A DNA stretch of 49,639 nucleotides from the NCBI RefSeq assembly GCF_003318165.1, contig NZ_QOCB01000114.1, positions 1 through 49,639 on the forward strand. The letters are read 5' to 3'. Source of the stretch: Psychromonas sp. B3M02 (GTDB lineage: Bacteria; Pseudomonadota; Gammaproteobacteria; Enterobacterales; Psychromonadaceae). This document shows positions 10,105-20,181 of this stretch, piece after piece. The position numbers and the translations under genes are program-made. The notes beneath the pieces were generated by a model that was not told the origin of the DNA, ran no database searches, and saw only the letters and a list, made by a program, of their open reading frames with translations. Position 1 is the first letter of the stretch. Each line of letters starts with the position of its first letter.

Positions 10105-11019
10105 ATGGGTAAGGTATTAAACGATCTATTAGGTCAGTTAAGTTTAGAAAAACTAGAAGAAAACTTATATCGTGGGCAAAGCCAAGACTTAGGTTATGGC
10201 GCTGTATTTGGTGGCCAGGTGATGGGCCAAGCAATTTCAGCTGCGAAAGAAACGGTACAAACTGATCAACAAGTCCATTCTTTTCATTCTTATTTTTTAC
10301 GTCCTGGTAAAACAGACCAAGCGATTGTGTATGACGTAGAAAGAATTCGTGACGGTAAATCACTGTCTGCAAGGCGTATCAAAGCAGTCCAAAATGGTAA
10401 GCCTATTTTTTATATGACTGCTTCTTTTAAAGCCACTGAAAAAGGCTTTGAACATCAAGATGAAATGCCTGATGCACCTGCGCCGGAAGATCTTATTTCA
10501 GAGCAAGAGATGGCTCTACTGCATTCCGATATGTTACCCGCTTTTATCCGCGATAAATTAGTAGCAGAAAAACCCATTGAGATGCGTCCTGTTACCTTAG
10601 TAAATCCTGTTGAGCCTGATATTGAGCCACCTAAACGCTTAGTTTGGTTTAAAGCCAATGGCCGTATGCCAGATGATTTACGTGTACATCGTTACCTGCT
10701 TGCTTATGCATCAGACTTTAACTTTTTGCCCACTGCATTACAGCCACACGGTGTGTCGTTTTTAGATGAAACAATGCAGGTGGTGACCATTGATCATTCA
10801 ATGTGGTTCCATCATGATTTTCGTTTAGACGAGTGGTTATTATATGCAGTGGAAAGTTCTGTCGCTTCAGATGGTCGTGGTTTAGTAAAAGGACAGTTCT
10901 TTACCCGTGAAGGTAAATTAGTCGCGTCTAGTGTGCAAGAGGGGTTGATACGTCAGCACCGAAAGGCAAAACCAGTGATTAAGGTTCCTGTAGAAATGGC
11001 TGCTTCGAAGGGGTCTTAA
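10105..11019 (+). CDS. tesB: Acyl-CoA thioesterase II
   Basis: Cytoplasmic hydrolase releasing free fatty acids from medium- to long-chain acyl-CoA. The 304-residue protein consists of two hotdog domains. [16 protein letters not shown] and [12 protein letters not shown] belong to the first; [25 protein letters not shown] and SVQEG to the second. By alignment with E. coli TesB, the last three carry the catalytic Asp, Thr and Gln. GGGAG precedes the ATG at a good distance. No strong promoter is visible between thrC and the start apart from an AT-rich TATTAAAT near 10060, so expression may depend partly on read-through from thr. Confidence 0.95.
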   Translation: MGKVLNDLLGQLSLEKLEENLYRGQSQDLGYGAVFGGQVMGQAISAAKETVQTDQQVHSFHSYFLRPGKTDQAIVYDVERIRDGKSLSARRIKAVQNGKPIFYMTASFKATEKGFEHQDEMPDAPAPEDLISEQEMALLHSDMLPAFIRDKLVAEKPIEMRPVTLVNPVEPDIEPPKRLVWFKANGRMPDDLRVHRYLLAYASDFNFLPTALQPHGVSFLDETMQVVTIDHSMWFHHDFRLDEWLLYAVESSVASDGRGLVKGQFFTREGKLVASSVQEGLIRQHRKAKPVIKVPVEMAASKGS

Positions 11020-11022
11020 AAA

Positions 11023-11098
11023 TGGTGGAGCTATGCGGGATCGAACCGCAGACCTCAACGCTGCCAGCGTCGCGCTCTCCCAGCTGAGCTATAGCCCC
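11023..11098 (-). tRNA. tRNA-Ala (GGC anticodon)
   Basis: The 76-nt cloverleaf on the minus strand starts GGGGCTATAGCTCAG and ends GCTCCACCA with encoded CCA. The anticodon stem CGACG/CGTTG encloses the loop CTGGCAG with anticodon GGC, and the T arm has GGTTCGATCC. It aligns base for base in layout with E. coli tRNA-Ala(GGC). The 3' end is only 3 bases from the tesB stop on the other strand. Confidence 0.97.
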
Positions 11099-11279
11099 AC
11101 TAAATAAAAGCAGGTAAAACCAAAACAGGTAAAACTAAAGTAGTATTATCTGTTGCCAACATCATACGTTAAATGAATGACGTAGCACAATAGTTTTATT
11201 TAAATAAGGGCTATAAATCAATGTGCTACATCTCTTTTTTGCTTGAATATTGTACAGTTTTGGCTGCTTCTTGGTTTTA

Positions 11280-13043
11280 TTATTTGCTTTCTATACGGTA
11301 AAAGCGTGTTGTACCGCTTACTTCATTACCAACAATTAAGATAGGTGTGCCAGTTGGGCTCGCTTTGGCATGAACGAATTTGAACCCTTCAGGTCCTAAA
11401 TCCCCCGCATCTACTTGGTAGGTTGCAAATCCTTGCTCATTTTTATTTTTCTTATTGTCTTTTGGATCAACAGACATATCTCGACTATTAAGATACTGGA
11501 TAAACTTAGCTTGGTTTGGTTGGCTAATGTCATACACCATAATGCCACCCATTCTTTCTAAACCAATAAAAGCATAGGTTTTGTTATTGATGGTGGCAAC
11601 GGTTAATGCTTCTGGCTCTGGGCCTTTTTTAGCACTTCGATCTTCGGCTTTCAATTTACTGTGGCTCTGATTAAACTGATTGCCGTATTTCTCTGCGGTA
11701 ATACGTTCAAAATCACTGCCTGAATCAAATACCATTGTATTGCTATCCATATCCCAAATAGAGAATGAACGGCCACCAAAGGTTAATAGACGATCTACTT
11801 TGCCATCCCCATCTAAGTCACCGTACTTAAGCGTCATTGAATGTGAGAATTTAATTCGGTTAACTGTATTGGCTAATGATCCACTCTTGGCAAAATGAGT
11901 TAGGTCTAACTGCGAGCTAGATAATTTAGGTTGATAAACATCACTAGAAAATGCATCTTTTAATTTAATATCATCGGCACAACTTTGATCTTCTAAGTGG
12001 TAATAAAAATGGCCTTGTTCACATTCCGCTTGTGATAAACCACTTACCCAATCGCTGCGGTCATCACCTTCATTGGCTGTAAGAAGGTAATCAATACCAT
12101 TGATACGGGCTGTTGCTATAGAGTCTGGTTGATACATACCCAGTAAGGCTTGGTTAGTTAATAATGCTTTTTTATCTTTATCGTTTCCGTCTAGTTCATT
12201 GCCCGCTAATAGATGATCTTTCAAACCTAGGGCGACTATTCTTTCAATACGTTTCTGTTTAAGGTCAATAATGGCGATTGCGTTGTTTTCTTGCAGGGCA
12301 ATATAGGCCTTTGTACTGTCTTCATTAACAGCGATATATTCAGGCTCTAGGTCTTGTGAAACCGTTGCTTGATAACCATTAAATAATACACCTTGAGGTA
12401 AGGTATTATGGCGACTAGCTCCTCGGTTAAAGGCGCTAAAGTTGAGCAATTGTGTTGTTGTGATTAACCCTTGATTGCGCCAATCAATATCGATTATCGC
12501 AACTTCGCCTTCAGGGTCAATGGCATAGTTTTTCTCACTAGGTTCGCCTTCAAGCGCAACAAGCAATTGTTTACCATTGGGGGTAAAAGTCACCATATCA
12601 GGTAAAGCACCTAAGACTTGTGCTGAAATAAAGCTAAGGTCTTGTGTGTTATAAAATGCAACCCAGCCTTTATCGGTTTTATTTTTTGCTTCAATAGCCA
12701 CTGCTAATAACCCATCATAAACAGCGACACTATTGGCTGCGCCAGCTTGTGCTTTGAGATGTTGTTTAATATCTCCTTTTACGTTTAGGTGTTTAGCTAA
12801 GGTAGGGTGATCAATATCTTGGCTATTTATCACATCTATTTGCCCAGATTGGGCATTCACAACAAAGGTTTGTTGTGTTTTTTTATCAAAGCTAACAATC
12901 TCTGCTGCGCTTTGATCAAAGATATTTGCGTGATATCGGCCAGCCTCGACTAATTTAATCGATGATGTTTTTTGTTCAGCAATACTTGTGTGGCTTAACA
13001 GGGTGGAGCAAAGAATAACGGAAGTAATTACATTATATTTCAT
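11280..13043 (-). CDS. Exported choice-of-anchor-I-type beta-propeller protein
   Basis: Secreted 587-residue protein with a signal peptide (about 1-22, MKYNVITSVILCSTLL then SIAEQ). The body resembles the choice-of-anchor I family, which is often annotated as alkaline-phosphatase-like. Family hallmarks are LVALEGEPSEKNYAIDPEGE, LLTANEGDDRSDW, NRIKFSHSMT, LLTFGGRSFSIWDMD, and GPEPEALTVATINNKTYAFI followed by IGLERMGGIMVYDIS. YGDLDGDGKVD is an EF-hand-like calcium loop. Unlike many family members, the C terminus ends soon after the domain, with no sorting tail, so the protein is probably periplasmic or released. The substrate or function is not known to me. It is a single gene placed between tRNA-Ala and tRNA-Leu; SD-like AGAGAAG precedes the ATG. 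Confidence 0.75.
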   Translation of the reverse strand: MKYNVITSVILCSTLLSHTSIAEQKTSSIKLVEAGRYHANIFDQSAAEIVSFDKKTQQTFVVNAQSGQIDVINSQDIDHPTLAKHLNVKGDIKQHLKAQAGAANSVAVYDGLLAVAIEAKNKTDKGWVAFYNTQDLSFISAQVLGALPDMVTFTPNGKQLLVALEGEPSEKNYAIDPEGEVAIIDIDWRNQGLITTTQLLNFSAFNRGASRHNTLPQGVLFNGYQATVSQDLEPEYIAVNEDSTKAYIALQENNAIAIIDLKQKRIERIVALGLKDHLLAGNELDGNDKDKKALLTNQALLGMYQPDSIATARINGIDYLLTANEGDDRSDWVSGLSQAECEQGHFYYHLEDQSCADDIKLKDAFSSDVYQPKLSSSQLDLTHFAKSGSLANTVNRIKFSHSMTLKYGDLDGDGKVDRLLTFGGRSFSIWDMDSNTMVFDSGSDFERITAEKYGNQFNQSHSKLKAEDRSAKKGPEPEALTVATINNKTYAFIGLERMGGIMVYDISQPNQAKFIQYLNSRDMSVDPKDNKKNKNEQGFATYQVDAGDLGPEGFKFVHAKASPTGTPILIVGNEVSGTTRFYRIESK

Positions 13044-13269
13044 GGTGCTTCTCTAAGTAGTCAGTGTCTAACTAATAATATGCAGTTAATGTATGACAGT
13101 TTTATTATTTTGTTTTAAAGCGTTTTAGTCGGGGTGAGTAAAAAAGTCTAGAACACACAAGGTTTATCTCCATATGTCTAAATATGAAACAATAATTGTT
13201 CTTTTAATATCAATATGTTGAAAATGTAAGCGGTCAGTTAATTATTTCGTTTTTATTACCGTTTAGGGG

Positions 13270-13297
13270 TTGTGCTTAGCCGTAACTTCTCTATAAT
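13270..13297 (+). promoter_or_regulatory. Promoter of tRNA-Leu
   Basis: TTGTGC (13270-13275), a 16-base spacer, TATAAT (13292-13297), then the GC-rich ACGCCTC discriminator typical of stable-RNA promoters under stringent control. The tRNA starts about 35 bases after the -10. Confidence 0.7.
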
Positions 13298-13332
13298 ACG
13301 CCTCACTTGCTTGAGAACACTTTCAAAGCAAC

Positions 13333-13418
13333 GCCCGGGTGGTGAAATCGGTAGACACAACGGATTTAAAATCCGTCGCTTAATAGGCGTGCCAGTTCAA
13401 GTCTGGCTCCGGGCACCA
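13333..13418 (+). tRNA. tRNA-Leu (TAA anticodon)
   Basis: The 86-nt class II tRNA starts GCCCGGGTGGTG and ends CTCCGGGCACCA with encoded CCA. The anticodon arm ACGGATTTAAAATCCGT exposes TAA. The long variable arm (TCGCTTAATAGGCG) and T loop GTTCAAGTC fit tRNA-Leu and match the E. coli UAA isoacceptor in layout. It reads UUA/UUG, the leucine codons most used in this window. Confidence 0.97.
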
Positions 13419-13426
13419 ATTCTAAG

Positions 13427-13459
13427 AAAAAGCTTCGCAATCGCGAAGCTTTTTTTTTG
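13427..13459 (+). terminator. Terminator of tRNA-Leu
   Basis: AAAAGCTTCGC (13428-13438), loop AATC, GCGAAGCTTTT, then a run of Ts. It stands 10 bases behind the tRNA, giving a single-tRNA unit. Confidence 0.9.
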
Positions 13460-13919
13460 CCTTTTATTTGTCCTTATTCTGCTATTACTTTTACTTTCTC
13501 GCTTTTAAACGACGTAAGCATCAACTTTTCAATCTCACATTATTTATAATCAATGACTCACTTAGAATATTGTTTTATAGACCTTTTGGTTCTAATCAGC
13601 TAAATTTGATTTCAATGCTTTATCATTAATAAAATATGATTTCTATATGTCATATTCAGTAATTTTGTCTAAAATTACAGCACAGTGATCTTAATCGAAG
13701 TAGAAAAATTTTAAACAGCTCCGTTTTTAGTTACTTTCCGAATATATTGTTAATTGGATTTACTGATCTTATTAGGCAGTTTTTTGATCTTGTTGGAGTG
13801 GTAGTAGGGGGCAGTTTGGTTAAGGTTATTTCTAAAACGTAGTGATTTACTGATATTAGGCATAATTGATGAGTATCATCGATCTGGGCAGTAACAAAGC
13901 GAAAGGATTTATATAAATA
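13460..13919. other. Intergenic region before the GGDEF/EAL gene
   Basis: About 460 AT-rich bases without a gene. Two near-identical stretches stand 70 bases apart: TTTACTGATCTTATTAGGCA at 13759-13778 and TTTACTGATATTAGGCA at 13846-13862 (a 3-base gap). GATGA-gta-TCATC at 13868-13880 is a small palindrome just before the start. These could be regulator sites of the sensor gene. No promoter stood out. Confidence 0.45.
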
Positions 13920-16900
13920 ATGGAATATTTCCAGACATTAAAATCTCGACTATTATTTTTGGTCTTCTTGGTGACCTTGCCCGGAGTTGTCGCTATTTTT
14001 GTTCAAGCTGCCTCACAGCGTAACACTGCAATAGATACAGCTCGGTTAAGTGCGGTGGCCATTGCCGATAACATTACTGCTGAACAAGAAAAAATATTAC
14101 AAAAGACCGAAAGCTTCCTTAAACGTTTATCAAATTATACTGTTTTACTCTCTCCGGACACTGCGCAATGTAGTGAGTTTCTCGCTAACTTACACCATTT
14201 AACCGATTACTATGTGAACCTCGGGGCTCCTAATAGCAAAGGGGAGTTAACCTGTACTGCATTGCCCTTAGAAACGTCTGTTAACGTTGCTGATCGACCT
14301 TATATTAAACAAGCCATTGCTACTGGTGTTTTTTCCGTTGGTAGATTTCAGGTCGATCGTGCTGCGAATACGACTACTATCAACTTTGCGTATCCCATTG
14401 TTGATCAAGAGAATATAGTGAAAGGGGTTGCTGTGGCAGCTGTCTCTTTAGACTGGTGGAGTCAACAATTAGCGCATGCAAATTTACCAGAAAATGCCGT
14501 CGCTTATATTACTGACCATGAAGATAATATTATTGCAACTTACCCAGCACAAAAAGATCTATTAGGTGTCGCTATCGGTTCCATTCAACACTTTTTTGGA
14601 GCCAGTGCGAGTGAGCAGACATCTATGTTAGAAGATAATCAAGGACATTTAAGAATTTTTGTCAGTAGAAATTTAATGAATGTTGAAGACGATACGCCAG
14701 TTAAAATGATCATCGGTATCCCATTTTCAGAAGCATTACAGACTATTGATAACCGCTTGTTCAAAATCTTCTCTACTATTTTATTCTTTATCATCCTATG
14801 TATTGTATTATCTATTGTGGCGATTAATAGGAGTGTATTAAGACCGCTCAACGCATTAAAAACGTCGACACAACAATTAGCATTAGGGCATAAGGATGAT
14901 CTAAGTGCCCTAACCGGCGCCACTGAACTGATTGACTTACAACAACAGTTTAGCAAAATGGCAAGTACTCGTTTAGATACCGAGCAACAGTTAAAAGTTA
15001 GTCAGTTTTTCCTGAAGCAAAGTGAAGAGAAGTTGTCTCGACATTTACAAAACACGCCATTAGGTGCAATAGGTTGGAATACTGATTTTATCTGTACGGA
15101 ATGGAATAGAGCGGCAGAAATTATATTTGGTTATTCAGCTTATGAAGCATTAGGCACTCATATTATGACGCTAATTGTGGCTCCAGAATTAAGAGATGAA
15201 TTTGCTGAGCATTATGCATTGTTATTACAAAATAAAGGAGGCACATTTTTTAGCGCTGAGAATGTCACTAAAACAGGCGAAGTCATTTTTTGTAATTGGT
15301 ATAACACCTTAATTCAAGACAATAATAATGAAATCGAGGAGATCGCAACCTTAATCAAAGACGTTACTGAAGATAAACGTAACCAAGATACCTTGGATAA
15401 GTTTTTTAAATTACCAATGACATTGCACCTTATTCTTGATTTTGATGGTTATGTGAAAAAGGTAAATAATGGCTGGGCTAATATTTTGGGCTACTCGTCA
15501 GAGGAGCTAATGGATTGTTTTATTCTCGATAAAATACACCCTGATGACCGTGAAAAGACTTTATATGAGATTGAACGTATTAGCCAAGGTGGAGAAATCA
15601 TTGCTTTTGAAAATCGCTATGTAACAAAGAGTGGTGAGTTTAGAACCATAGACTGGTCATCTATTGCCTCCATGGATGAGAAATTTATCTATGCAATTGG
15701 TACTGATATTACTGAAAGAAGAGGTAACGAAGACGAGCTAAGATTGGCTGCAGGTGTGTTTACCCATGCTAAGGAAGCCATTGTTATTTCTGATGTACAT
15801 AATCATATTATTGATGTCAATGAAGCGTTCACCACCTTAAGTGGTTATAAGAAACAAGAGGTAGTCGGCCTGCGTAATAACATTCTAAAATCAGGGCTAC
15901 ATGATAAGCACTTTTATCAAGGGATGTGGGATAGTATCTCTACAAAAGGGTTTTGGTCAGGTGAGATTTGGAATCAACATAAAAGTGGGGCAATTATTCC
16001 ACAATTATTAACCGTTAGTACTGTCTATGACCGCTCAAATAAAGTGAAAAACTATATTTCCTTATACACAGATATTACAGATCTTAAAGAACAACAAAAA
16101 CGCTTAGAGCATATTGCACATTATGATGTGTTAACTGGTTTACCAAATCGTAGTTTACTTGCTGATCGCTTAAAACAAGCCATGTTAAATTGTGATGTAA
16201 ATGATAAGTTCTTAGCCGTGGTATTTTTAGATTTAGATGGTTTTAAAGTAGTTAATGACACCTATGGTCATGACGTGGGTGATGAGTTATTGGTCAAAGC
16301 GGCGAAGTTAATCCAAGGCAGTTTACGTAATGGTGATACGTTAGCGCGTTTTGGGGGTGATGAGTTTGTAGCGGTATTTGCTAATTTAGAAAAAGAAGAG
16401 AATTGTGAGTCGCTGTTAGAAGGGATGTTAGCTGCCATAAGAAAACCAGTCATAGTTGAAGAGCATGCTTTAAAAGTATCGGCGAGTATGGGGGTGACAT
16501 TTTATCCGCATGATGGGGTAAGTGCAGATCAATTATTACGTCATGCCGATCAAGCTATGTATTGTGCAAAACAAGAGGGTAAAAATCGATATTACCTGTT
16601 TGATATGGAGCAAGATATTGCACTCAAAAGTCACCATGAGAAGCTAGTTCGTGTCGGTAAAGGTTTACAAAATAATGAGTTTGTTCTGTATTACCAACCA
16701 AAAGTAAATATGAAAACAGGCGAATTAGTTGGTGCTGAAGCGTTAATCCGTTGGCAGCATCCAGAACGTGGTTTATTAGCCCCAATCGCTTTCTTACCTA
16801 TCATTAATAGACACCAGTTAAACATTGAGTTAGGTGAATGGGTGATCATCACCGCATTAGCACAAATAGCCAGTTGGCGTGAGCAAGGCGTTGATATCAT

Positions 16901-17471
16901 TGTCAGTGTTAATATCGATGCGCAACAGCTACAGCAAAAAAACTTTGCCGAGCGCTTAGGTGAATTATTACAAGCTCAGCCGAATGTCCCTCCTCATTTC
17001 TTGCAATTAGAGGTACTGGAAACCAGCGAATTACAGGATATTGAAGATGTTGCTAAGATCATGCAAGCCTGCACCGAGCTAGGTGTGGGGTTTGCTTTGG
17101 ATGATTTTGGTACAGGTTATTGCTCATTAACCTATTTAAAACGTTTACCCGTTGAGTTAATTAAAATTGATCAAAGCTTTATCCTGGGAATGTTAGATGA
17201 TCCTGATGATTTATCGATTGTCGAAGGGGTGATGGGATTATCAAAAGCGTTCCAAAGAGATGTGATTGCAGAAGGAGTAGAAACGTTAGCACATGGTGCT
17301 GCATTATTACGTTTAGGCTGCTGCCATGCTCAGGGGTATGGAATAGCACGCCCAATGCCTGCCAATGAGGTGTTACCTTGGGCTAAAAGTTGGAAACCAG
17401 ATATTAGCTGGTCCGATATTACCCCTGGCGAACTTCATGATAGTAAAAAAGAAACCGTTGAAACTGTATAG
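13920..17471 (+). CDS. Membrane sensor with PAS, GGDEF and EAL domains
   Basis: Predicted cyclic-di-GMP turnover enzyme of 1183 residues. Order: membrane segment (about 8-30), periplasmic Cache-like sensor (about 40-275, with NVADRPYIKQAI typical of such domains), second membrane segment (about 283-303), HAMP (305-355), three PAS domains (about 370-490, 495-605, 610-735), GGDEF (735-900) and EAL (915-1160). The diguanylate cyclase motif GGDEF is at 812-816, with an inhibitory-site RNGD five residues before it. The phosphodiesterase part keeps EAL (940-942), DDFGTGYCSL, IKIDQSFI, AEGVET and the QGYGIARPMP end, so both halves look active. The signal and net direction cannot be read from sequence. 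A single gene; AAAGGA lies 12 bases before the ATG. Confidence 0.9.
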   Translation: MEYFQTLKSRLLFLVFLVTLPGVVAIFVQAASQRNTAIDTARLSAVAIADNITAEQEKILQKTESFLKRLSNYTVLLSPDTAQCSEFLANLHHLTDYYVNLGAPNSKGELTCTALPLETSVNVADRPYIKQAIATGVFSVGRFQVDRAANTTTINFAYPIVDQENIVKGVAVAAVSLDWWSQQLAHANLPENAVAYITDHEDNIIATYPAQKDLLGVAIGSIQHFFGASASEQTSMLEDNQGHLRIFVSRNLMNVEDDTPVKMIIGIPFSEALQTIDNRLFKIFSTILFFIILCIVLSIVAINRSVLRPLNALKTSTQQLALGHKDDLSALTGATELIDLQQQFSKMASTRLDTEQQLKVSQFFLKQSEEKLSRHLQNTPLGAIGWNTDFICTEWNRAAEIIFGYSAYEALGTHIMTLIVAPELRDEFAEHYALLLQNKGGTFFSAENVTKTGEVIFCNWYNTLIQDNNNEIEEIATLIKDVTEDKRNQDTLDKFFKLPMTLHLILDFDGYVKKVNNGWANILGYSSEELMDCFILDKIHPDDREKTLYEIERISQGGEIIAFENRYVTKSGEFRTIDWSSIASMDEKFIYAIGTDITERRGNEDELRLAAGVFTHAKEAIVISDVHNHIIDVNEAFTTLSGYKKQEVVGLRNNILKSGLHDKHFYQGMWDSISTKGFWSGEIWNQHKSGAIIPQLLTVSTVYDRSNKVKNYISLYTDITDLKEQQKRLEHIAHYDVLTGLPNRSLLADRLKQAMLNCDVNDKFLAVVFLDLDGFKVVNDTYGHDVGDELLVKAAKLIQGSLRNGDTLARFGGDEFVAVFANLEKEENCESLLEGMLAAIRKPVIVEEHALKVSASMGVTFYPHDGVSADQLLRHADQAMYCAKQEGKNRYYLFDMEQDIALKSHHEKLVRVGKGLQNNEFVLYYQPKVNMKTGELVGAEALIRWQHPERGLLAPIAFLPIINRHQLNIELGEWVIITALAQIASWREQGVDIIVSVNIDAQQLQQKNFAERLGELLQAQPNVPPHFLQLEVLETSELQDIEDVAKIMQACTELGVGFALDDFGTGYCSLTYLKRLPVELIKIDQSFILGMLDDPDDLSIVEGVMGLSKAFQRDVIAEGVETLAHGAALLRLGCCHAQGYGIARPMPANEVLPWAKSWKPDISWSDITPGELHDSKKETVETV

Positions 17472-17534
17472 AGGGAGCTTTGCATCGTTAGTTATACAAA
17501 GCAAAAATGCTATAATCTAATCTCTTGATTAAAA

Positions 17535-17574
17535 AATCGCTATCAGCCTACTAATATTAGGTTTGCTAGCGATT
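17535..17574. terminator. Hairpin after the GGDEF/EAL gene
   Basis: AATCGCTA (17535-17542) pairs with TAGCGATT (17567-17574), with an inner CCTA/TAGG. It follows the stop by about 60 bases. The T run is poor (ATTATATCC), so it may be a weak terminator. Confidence 0.45.
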
Positions 17575-17663
17575 ATATCCGCTCATTTCATTTCCGTTAA
17601 CTTCCTGATTATGCTTTAATACGGCGCTTAGAGCGTGATTAATTAATAGCATTGGGGTTTACC

Positions 17664-18605
17664 GTGAGTCAAGATACCGAAAAACGTCTTAATAAATTTA
17701 TCAGTGATTCGGGGTATTGTTCTCGACGTGAAGCAGACAAATTAATAGAGCAAAATAGAGTCAAAATTAATGGTGTAGTGCCAGAATTAGGTACTAAAGT
17801 ACAGCCTGGTGATACTGTTGTTGTTAATGGTAAACGTATTAGTAAGATTGCTGATAATAAATCAGACCGTGTTTACATCGCTTATAACAAACCAGTTGGC
17901 ATTACTTGTACTACTGAGCGTAATGTTTATGGCAATATCATCGATGCAATTAAACATAAGGAACGTATCTTTCCTATTGGGCGATTGGATAAACCTTCAG
18001 AAGGGTTAATATTTTTAACCAGTGATGGTGACATAGTTAATAAAATCCTACGTGCTGAGAATGCTCATGATAAAGAGTATCGTGTGACGGTTGACCAACC
18101 TCTGAGTGAACGTTTTGTTGACCGCATGCAGCGCGGTGTACCTATCTTAGACACAATTACCAAACCGTGTATTGTAAAAGTAGAAAGTCGCTTTGTATTT
18201 ACCATTATTTTAACCCAAGGTTTAAACCGCCAAATTCGCCGTATGTGTGAATACTTGGGGTATGAAGTGACACGTTTACAACGTACTCGCATCATGAATG
18301 TGACTTTAAAAAACCTAAAAGCGGGTCAATGGCGTAATCTGTCTGAACAAGAGATGGCAGAAATTAATACCGCGGTTGCAGGCTCCTCTAAAACCGCTGT
18401 GAATACAGCGCAACCAAAACAACAATCTACTGACCAGGCTAATAGTGCTAAATTAGCACGAAATAAGCCGTCGGCAGATAATCGCGGTAAACGGTTTGAT
18501 AAATCAGCGCCTAAAACTAAAAAAGTGTTTGTTAATAATGCTAAGAAAACAACCAATACAAACACTACAAAAAATAAACCTACACTGTCGTTAAAAAGAA
18601 AATGA
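17664..18605 (+). CDS. rluF: 23S rRNA pseudouridine synthase RluF
   Basis: Makes pseudouridine in 23S rRNA (position 2604 in E. coli, with some activity on tRNA-Tyr). An S4 RNA-binding domain (about 5-60, [19 protein letters not shown]) is followed by the catalytic domain with the active-site aspartate in [17 protein letters not shown]. RluF rather than RluB/RluE is indicated by [20 protein letters not shown] and RTRIMNVTL, which match E. coli RluF closely. The last 70 residues are a Lys/Asn/Thr-rich tail, also seen in E. coli RluF. I choose GTG at 17664 because GGGG sits 6 bases before it; TTG at 17652 is possible but worse. The stop overlaps the thiL start (ATGA). Confidence 0.92.
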   Translation: MSQDTEKRLNKFISDSGYCSRREADKLIEQNRVKINGVVPELGTKVQPGDTVVVNGKRISKIADNKSDRVYIAYNKPVGITCTTERNVYGNIIDAIKHKERIFPIGRLDKPSEGLIFLTSDGDIVNKILRAENAHDKEYRVTVDQPLSERFVDRMQRGVPILDTITKPCIVKVESRFVFTIILTQGLNRQIRRMCEYLGYEVTRLQRTRIMNVTLKNLKAGQWRNLSEQEMAEINTAVAGSSKTAVNTAQPKQQSTDQANSAKLARNKPSADNRGKRFDKSAPKTKKVFVNNAKKTTNTNTTKNKPTLSLKRK

Positions 18606-19648
18606 GCCAAGGCGAGTTTGATATCATTAAGCAATACTTTGAGCGTCCAATAAAAGGGGATCAAGGTGTTAGCATTGGCATTGGTGATGATTGCGCTATT
18701 TTGGATATCCCAGCAGGCTCACAATTAGCGGTCACCACAGACAGTTTAGTATCAGGTATACACTTTTTTGAAGATGTTGATCCCTATCGTTTAGGGTATA
18801 AGTCCTTGGCGGTCAACTTAAGTGACATCGCAGCGATGGGTGCAGAGGCTAAATGGGTATCTTTGGCGATCACCTTACCTAGTGTTAATAAAACATGGTT
18901 AAGTGAATTTTGTCGTGGTTTTTTTGCATTAGCGGATAAGTACAAGGTGCAATTGATTGGTGGTGATACCACGAAGGGCCCATTATCGATTACGGTTTCT
19001 GCGAAAGGTTTGGTTAAAAAAGGTAAAGCCTTAACACGACAAGGTGCTCAGGCAGGTGATCTGATTTGCGTGAGTGGCGCATTAGGTGACGGTGGCTTAG
19101 GCCTAGCGATTAAACTATTAGCAGATGAAGGCAATTCTTTGCAGAATAAACAAGTTTTTATTGATGCGCTGGAGTTAACTGAACCTCGTTTGACACTTGC
19201 TCAACAATTAGCGAGTTATGCAACGGCTTGTATTGATATCTCCGATGGCTTAAGTCAAGACTTGACCCATATTTTGAATAAATCACAATGCCATGCGCAA
19301 ATTGAATTGGAAAAACTACCGCTTTCAGCCGCAATGCAACAGGAAGTAAAACTGGGTAATATAAGTCAATCTCAAGCGTGGAAATATGCATTAAGTGGTG
19401 GAGATGACTATGAGTTATTGTTTACTATTCCTGCACATAAGCTATCAGCATTCAAAGCGCATTTAGCGGGCCATTCGCAACAAGACGCATTAGCTTGTTT
19501 TGAGATTGGCAAAATAACCCCTTTATCTACAGCGTCATCTCAATCAACTGGTAATACTAGGCATTTAATGACTCAACAAGCAATCTCATTCACTCATCAA
19601 CAACAACCCGTGGTATTAGACAATACTGGTTGGGATCATTTTAAATAA
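18602..19648 (+). CDS. thiL: Thiamine-monophosphate kinase
   Basis: Makes thiamine diphosphate from thiamine monophosphate and ATP, the final step of the pathway. The 348-residue protein starts [10 protein letters not shown], with the metal- and nucleotide-binding stretches [30 protein letters not shown] and [11 protein letters not shown]. The C-terminal half has [12 protein letters not shown] and [11 protein letters not shown]. All are family hallmarks. It is translationally coupled to rluF (4-base overlap) and followed 12 bases later by pgpA, which is the usual thiL-pgpA pairing. The Gln-rich stretch near the C terminus is not conserved with E. coli. Confidence 0.95.
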   Translation: MSQGEFDIIKQYFERPIKGDQGVSIGIGDDCAILDIPAGSQLAVTTDSLVSGIHFFEDVDPYRLGYKSLAVNLSDIAAMGAEAKWVSLAITLPSVNKTWLSEFCRGFFALADKYKVQLIGGDTTKGPLSITVSAKGLVKKGKALTRQGAQAGDLICVSGALGDGGLGLAIKLLADEGNSLQNKQVFIDALELTEPRLTLAQQLASYATACIDISDGLSQDLTHILNKSQCHAQIELEKLPLSAAMQQEVKLGNISQSQAWKYALSGGDDYELLFTIPAHKLSAFKAHLAGHSQQDALACFEIGKITPLSTASSQSTGNTRHLMTQQAISFTHQQQPVVLDNTGWDHFK

Positions 19649-19660
19649 GGTAACATAATC

Positions 19661-20179
19661 ATGTTAAATCGTGATGATTTAAACGGCTTAAAACTTTCTA
19701 ATCCAATTCATCTTGCCGCTATCGGATTTGGTAGTGGTCTTGCACCACAAGCACCTGGTACATTTGGTACCTTAGCGGCAGTGCCATTATTTTATCTATT
19801 GGCAATGCTTAATATTGAATCCTACTTGGTGATCTTAATTGTTACTAGCTTAGCCGGTTTTTGGTTTTGTGAAGTAACCAGTCGCGCGATGGGAGTGCAT
19901 GATCATAAAGCGATAGTTTGGGATGAATTTGTCGGTTATTGGATCACTATGTTTCCGGTGTTATTGATGTATCCTGACGTTAATAGTAGTTTAGATATAC
20001 CATTCGTTTGGATTGTCATTGGATTTATTTTATTTAGATTTTTTGATGTACTCAAACCTTATCCGATCAGCTGGTTAGATAAAAAAGTAGCAGGCGGTTT
20101 TGGGATTATGATAGATGATATTGTGGCAGGTATATTTGCGGCAATAGGCTTATTTTTGATCATGCATTATTGGGGGTAA
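19661..20179 (+). CDS. pgpA: Phosphatidylglycerophosphatase A
   Basis: Inner-membrane enzyme that removes phosphate from phosphatidylglycerophosphate to give phosphatidylglycerol. It has 172 residues, with GFGSGLAPQAPGTFGTLAA near the N terminus, the acidic AIVWDEFVGYW and RFFDVLKPYPISWLD motifs that carry family-conserved acidic residues, and GIMIDDIVAG at the C-terminal membrane segment. Several hydrophobic segments are present. It lies in the usual place after thiL, and a solute-binding protein gene starts 2 bases after its stop. Confidence 0.95.
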   Translation: MLNRDDLNGLKLSNPIHLAAIGFGSGLAPQAPGTFGTLAAVPLFYLLAMLNIESYLVILIVTSLAGFWFCEVTSRAMGVHDHKAIVWDEFVGYWITMFPVLLMYPDVNSSLDIPFVWIVIGFILFRFFDVLKPYPISWLDKKVAGGFGIMIDDIVAGIFAAIGLFLIMHYWG

Positions 20180-20181
20180 AT

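Noticed and set aside
13272-13508. 78-codon open frame covering tRNA-Leu
   Set aside because: It runs through the tRNA promoter, the tRNA and its terminator, so it cannot be a real gene.
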